Shown here piece after piece: positions 60,780 through 64,000 of a stretch of DNA of 64,000 nt; positions within the stretch are counted from its first letter, which is position 1, and each line of letters starts with the position of its first letter. The position numbers and the translations under genes were made by a program. The notes under the pieces are model-generated. The model was not told the DNA's origin. It worked only from the letters and a program-made list of their open reading frames with translations, and ran no database searches. Source of the DNA: Ilumatobacter sp963746265 (GTDB taxonomy: Bacteria > Actinomycetota > Acidimicrobiia > Acidimicrobiales > Ilumatobacteraceae); NCBI GenBank assembly GCA_963746265.1, contig CAVVAM010000005.1, positions 1 to 64,000 of the forward strand, written 5' to 3'.

Positions 60780-61709
60780 ATGTTGGTGGTCGTGCGTCCT
60801 CTCGTCCGGCGGATTCCCCAGCTGCAGCGTTTGGCGGTCCTCGATGCCGTCGCTTCGAGCGGTGCCTTCACTGCGGCGGCACGGGAGCTGGGGATCAGCC
60901 AGCCGGCCGTGTCGCGCCACATCGCCACGATCGAACGCCAGCTCGGGATCGAGTTGTTCGAGCGATCACGCGGCTCGATCACGCCGACCGCCGGTGGGCG
61001 CCGGCTCGCCGACGCCGTCGACGTGGCGTTCACGTCGCTCGAGCGGGTGCTGGGTGAACTGGTGCCCGACCGCGACGCGCTCGTGTTCGCCGTGCAGCCC
61101 ACCATGGCGACCTCGTGGATCGTGCCGTCGCTCGAACGGTTGACCGCGGTCGCGGGTTCCGAGATCCGGCTCCGAATCTTCGATCGTCGTGCCGAACTCG
61201 ACAACGGGGGCTGGGATCTCGCCATCGTCGCAGGTGACGGTGCATGGGTCGGCTGGTCGTGTACCGAACTGTTCCACGAGGCAGTCTGTCCGATCGCATC
61301 CCCAGGCCTCGCCGACGACGTCGGGTTGCACGCGGGCAGCGATCCTCTCGAGCTGCTCGACACGACCCTGCTGCACGTCGATGCAGAGGGGCAGCCGTCG
61401 ATGACCTGGCCGGAGTGGTTCGCCGAGGCGGGCGTCGCGGTCGACCTTCCCGCCCCACGGGTCGTCCACGACGCCCACCCCACGGTGATCCAGGAGGCGC
61501 TCGCCGGGCACGGCGTGGCGCTCGGCTGGCGACACCTCGACGGCGATCTCCTCGACCGGGGCCTGCTGGTTCCGGTCGGGCCCGTCGTGGGGCGGCCGAG
61601 TGCCGGACACCACCTGTGCTGGCCGACCGATCGCAGCGACGACCGCCTCCGGGCCATTCGCGACTGGCTCGTCGACCGGATCGGCGACGCCGGTCGGTAC
61701 ACCGCGTGA
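60780..61709 (+). CDS. LysR-family transcription regulator
   Basis: 309 residues from ATG 60780. N-terminal winged helix-turn-helix (about 10-70): 'LQRLAVLDAVASSGAFTAAA', 'LGISQPAVSRHIATIERQLG', 'IELFERS'. The C-terminal effector-binding part (about 95-300) resembles the GcvA/BetR-like group ('MTWPEWFAEAGVAVDLPAPR', 'VVHDAHPTVIQEALAGHGVA'). The aldehyde dehydrogenase gene starts 13 bases after its stop on the same strand, so the regulator most likely controls that gene and itself through the operator at 60,750. Effector unknown, possibly choline, betaine aldehyde or another aldehyde precursor. Confidence 0.92.
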   Translation: MLVVVRPLVRRIPQLQRLAVLDAVASSGAFTAAARELGISQPAVSRHIATIERQLGIELFERSRGSITPTAGGRRLADAVDVAFTSLERVLGELVPDRDALVFAVQPTMATSWIVPSLERLTAVAGSEIRLRIFDRRAELDNGGWDLAIVAGDGAWVGWSCTELFHEAVCPIASPGLADDVGLHAGSDPLELLDTTLLHVDAEGQPSMTWPEWFAEAGVAVDLPAPRVVHDAHPTVIQEALAGHGVALGWRHLDGDLLDRGLLVPVGPVVGRPSAGHHLCWPTDRSDDRLRAIRDWLVDRIGDAGRYTA

Positions 61710-61721
61710 TAACTTGCCGAC

Positions 61722-63203
61722 ATGAACCCCGTTGACGCGCAGACCACGCTCGACATCCGCCGTTCGTTCATCGGCGGCGAGTACGTCGACTCGACGAGCG
61801 GAGAGACGTTCGAAACCCGGCATCCGGGCACCAACAGCGTCATCTGCGACGTCGAACAGGCCGGTGCGCGGGAGGTCGATCTCGCGGTCGAGTCGGCGAC
61901 CGCCGGATTCGCCGAGTGGTCGGCGATGCCGGCGATCGAACGCAGCCGGATCCTGCGCCGCGCTGTCGACATCATCCGGGAACACAACGACGAGCTCGCC
62001 GCTCTCGACACGCTCGATGCCGGCCGACCGATCGCCGAGACGACCACCGAGGACGTACCGACCGGGGCCGACGTGATCGAGTTCTACGCCGGACTCGTCC
62101 CCGCGATCCACGGCGAGACGATCGACTTCCCCGGCGGCTTCGCGAGGATGCGCCGCGAACCGCTCGGTGTGTGCGCGGGGATCGGAGCGTGGAACTACCC
62201 GATCCAGATCGCGATGTGGAAGTCGGGTCTCGCCCTGGCGTGCGGCAACGCGATGATCTTCAAGCCGGCCGAGGTCACACCGATCTCGGCGAGCTTCCTG
62301 GCCGAGATCTACCTCGATGCCGGCGTGCCGGCGGGTGTGTTCAACGTGGTCCAGGGCGACGCCCGGGTCGGCCGCATGCTGGTCGAGCACCCCGGCATCG
62401 CCAAGGTGTCGCTCACGGGCGAGGCCGGCACCGGCAAGATCGTGATGGCCGATGCCGCCACGACACTCAAGAAGATCACGCTCGAACTCGGCGGCAAGTC
62501 CCCGATCATCGTGTTCGACGACGCCGACGTCGACAGCGCCCGTAACGCATCGCTGACCAACAACTTCTACTCGACCGGTCAGGTGTGCTCGCACGGCACC
62601 CGCGTGTTCGTGCAGCGCGGCGTCTACGAGGTGTTCCTCGACGGCCTCGCAGAGCGGGTGGCGGGCCTCTCGGTCGGGGACCCGTTCGATCCCGACACCG
62701 TGATCGGCCCACTGGTCAGCGCCGAGCACCACGACAAGGTGATGCGATACATGAAGCTCGCGCTCGACTCGGGCGCCCGCCACGTCGTCGGCGGCGCCGT
62801 ACCCGACGACGCAGCGCTCACCGCCGGGAACTACGTGACCCCGGCCGTGTTCGCCGACTGCACCGATGACATGGCCTTCGTCACCGACGAGGTGTTCGGG
62901 CCGCTGATGGCGGTCCTGCCGTTCGACGACGAAACCGAGGTGGTCGCGCGCGCCAACGCCACCGACTACGGCCTCGCCGGCGCGGTGTTCTCGTCCGACA
63001 TCGCACGCGCGAACCGGGTCGCCAACGCGATCCAGGCCGGGTTCGTGTGGATCAACGATTACGGCACCATGCCGGCCACCGTGCCCTTCGGCGGCTACAA
63101 GCACTCGGGTCTCGGCCGCGAGAACGGCGAACACGCCATCGAGCACTACACCCAGGTCAAGACGATCTACACCAACCTCGAACCCGTCGACCGCTACATG
63201 TGA
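61722..63203 (+). CDS. Betaine-aldehyde-dehydrogenase-like NAD(P)-dependent aldehyde dehydrogenase
   Basis: 493 residues. All catalytic features are present: Asn158 in 'GIGAWNYPIQIAMWK', Glu255 in 'ITLELGGKSPIIVFDDADVD', nucleophile Cys289 in 'STGQVCSHGTRVFV' and 'GGYKHSGLGRENG' near the end. 'NYPIQIAMWKSGLALACGNA' is characteristic of betaine aldehyde dehydrogenases (BetB), which make glycine betaine, an osmoprotectant. Related enzymes act on other amino- or hydroxyaldehydes, so the substrate is likely but not proven. Encoded directly after the LysR gene. Confidence 0.92.
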   Translation: MNPVDAQTTLDIRRSFIGGEYVDSTSGETFETRHPGTNSVICDVEQAGAREVDLAVESATAGFAEWSAMPAIERSRILRRAVDIIREHNDELAALDTLDAGRPIAETTTEDVPTGADVIEFYAGLVPAIHGETIDFPGGFARMRREPLGVCAGIGAWNYPIQIAMWKSGLALACGNAMIFKPAEVTPISASFLAEIYLDAGVPAGVFNVVQGDARVGRMLVEHPGIAKVSLTGEAGTGKIVMADAATTLKKITLELGGKSPIIVFDDADVDSARNASLTNNFYSTGQVCSHGTRVFVQRGVYEVFLDGLAERVAGLSVGDPFDPDTVIGPLVSAEHHDKVMRYMKLALDSGARHVVGGAVPDDAALTAGNYVTPAVFADCTDDMAFVTDEVFGPLMAVLPFDDETEVVARANATDYGLAGAVFSSDIARANRVANAIQAGFVWINDYGTMPATVPFGGYKHSGLGRENGEHAIEHYTQVKTIYTNLEPVDRYM

Positions 63204-63248
63204 CGTCATGGCGTCGCACAGCCCGTCGACGCGCCGTCCGATCCCCCC

Positions 63249-63549
63249 GAAGCGGTCGCGGGAGCCAACTCGGCGGCCGCGGCCGCGGATCGGGAACAGC
63301 ACTGATGTCGAACGGCGGCTCGAATATCGTGGTCTCACCGCCGGGGATGTTCACGATCATGAAGCGATCGCGGGAGCTAACTCGGCGGCGGCGTCCCCCG
63401 CTCGATGATCCACTCCAGCAGCGCCGGGTCGTGCTCGTCGAGCGCAGGAACGTACGGCCGTGGATCGGGAACAGCACTGATGTCGAACGGCGGCTTGAAC
63501 ATCGTGGTCTCACCGCCGGGGATGTTCACGATCATGAAGCGATCGCGGG
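63249..63549. repeat. Tandem duplication of the 3' end of the CoA-transferase gene
   Basis: An 88-base block (63287-63374) is repeated with few changes at 63462-63549, and the short piece following each (GATCGCGGGAGC...ACTCGGCGGC) has a further, more diverged copy at 63249-63283. The copy inside the gene (63462-63549) codes for 'RDRFMIVNIPGGETTMF'; the outer copy keeps 'RDRFMIVNIPGGETTIF' but lies beyond the gene's stop and lacks about 63 bases found between the blocks in the inner unit. A partial gene duplication that has since drifted. Confidence 0.8.
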
Positions 63550-64000
63550 CGGCGAGCTGCTCGTGCTCCCACACCTCGATCGGGGTTCGGGCCCGTGCCC
63601 AGGCGATTCGACCGCGTTCGAGTCGGGCCACGATCTCCTCGGGCGGCTCCGACCCGAAAACGGCGTGGATCTCCGCTTCGAGCTCGTCGATGTTCGCGAT
63701 CCGGTCGGGGTTGTCGACGAAGCGGTCGTCGTCGATCAACGACGTATCGGCGAGCACGTGCTCGGCGAACGACGCCCACTCCGGGTTCGACTGCACGACG
63801 ACCATGACACGACTCGCGTCGGCGAGCTCGTAGAGCCCGTAGGGAGCGATCAAGGCATGGCGATGACCGGCGCGTGTCGGCACGACGCCGGTGTTGACGG
63901 CCGAGTACACGGGCACCGAGGTCCACTCCGCGAGGCATTCGAGCATCGACAGCGAGATCGCGGCGCCCTCCCCCGTCGTCGAGCGTCGGTAGAGCGCGGC
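63377..64000 (-). CDS. Family III CoA-transferase (CaiB/BaiF), C-terminal part
   Basis: 207 residues are visible; the gene continues past the right edge. At the edge 'ALYRRSTTGEGAAISLSMLE' is the typical family III motif before the second domain, followed by 'GHRHALIAPYGLYELADASR', 'NPEWASFAEHVLADTSLIDD' and a C-terminal 'IWARAR'-like helix and 'IVNIPGGETTMFKPPFDI', with TAA-type closure after 'PPPS' at 63379-63377. It transfers CoA between organic acids. The catalytic Asp lies in the part outside the window. Its 3' end has been partly duplicated downstream. Confidence 0.88.
   Translation of the reverse strand, partial: AALYRRSTTGEGAAISLSMLECLAEWTSVPVYSAVNTGVVPTRAGHRHALIAPYGLYELADASRVMVVVQSNPEWASFAEHVLADTSLIDDDRFVDNPDRIANIDELEAEIHAVFGSEPPEEIVARLERGRIAWARARTPIEVWEHEQLAARDRFMIVNIPGGETTMFKPPFDISAVPDPRPYVPALDEHDPALLEWIIERGTPPPS

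Overview
The window reads as the chromosome of a high-GC actinobacterium, most likely of class Acidimicrobiia (Ilumatobacter-like). The main reason is the conserved actinobacterial cell-growth cluster (two FHA proteins, a PP2C phosphatase, RodA, a class B PBP, PknB, a TrpG/PabA-type amidotransferase and CrgA), which normally lies close to the replication origin. F420-type luciferase-like oxidoreductases, an LprG-like protein next to a P55-like transporter, and the almost exclusive use of C- or G-ending codons agree with this. The class-level placement is inference.

Layout. 1-3,000: accessory DNA of visibly lower GC, with the tail of a phage-type integrase, a membrane protein broken across several frames, a helix-turn-helix remnant, and a tRNA 3'-end-like remnant beside a strong hairpin. 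3,073-6,302: lipoprotein, ABC exporter ATPase and permease, and a membrane-anchored beta-domain protein. 6,348-11,881: a frameshifted small monooxygenase-fold gene, tRNA-Leu(CAG), two exported proteins, a large membrane-bound SGNH hydrolase and a membrane-tethered LuxR regulator. 12,408-21,735: the cell-growth cluster, with a DnaA-box cluster behind crgA. 21,821-32,998: acyl-CoA and nitrogen metabolism (thiolase, class III aminotransferase, family III CoA-transferase, ferredoxin-reductase-type flavoprotein), an orphan ABC ATPase, a TetR/MMPL pair and a MarR/2OG-oxygenase pair. 33,038-36,991: small enzymes (thioesterase, VOC protein, AlkB, rRNA/tRNA methyltransferase, SAM methyltransferase, AhpD-like). 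37,112-40,277: LprG-like protein plus an MFS transporter fused to an unusual C-terminal region.

41,309-53,444 holds a tightly coupled ABC importer (NMT1-type binding lipoprotein, two permeases, ATPase) behind an F420-type oxidoreductase, then a KhtTU-like potassium/proton antiporter, an MmsA-like CoA-acylating dehydrogenase, a phosphoribosyltransferase-hydrolase fusion, dihydropyrimidinase and beta-ureidopropionase. Together these suggest uptake and reductive catabolism of pyrimidines or hydantoins to beta-alanine and onward. 53,557-64,000: a relic of a luciferase-like gene, an SGNH hydrolase, YaaA, a baeRF/Vms1-like ribosome-rescue candidate, a DUF1269-like protein, a luciferase-like oxidoreductase with an acyl-CoA synthetase, a LysR regulator with a betaine-aldehyde-dehydrogenase-like gene, and a CoA-transferase (running off the right edge) whose 3' end has been tandemly duplicated.

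Most genes are intact. Several clear exceptions carry single-base frameshifts (near 6,597, 34,646 and 60,560, and throughout 160-1,675). These may be real decay or assembly errors, and raw reads would settle it. The least ordinary item is the transporter fusion at 37,911-40,277; next are a palindrome found in three intergenic regions and the replacement of pknA by a 54-codon ORF coupled at both ends.
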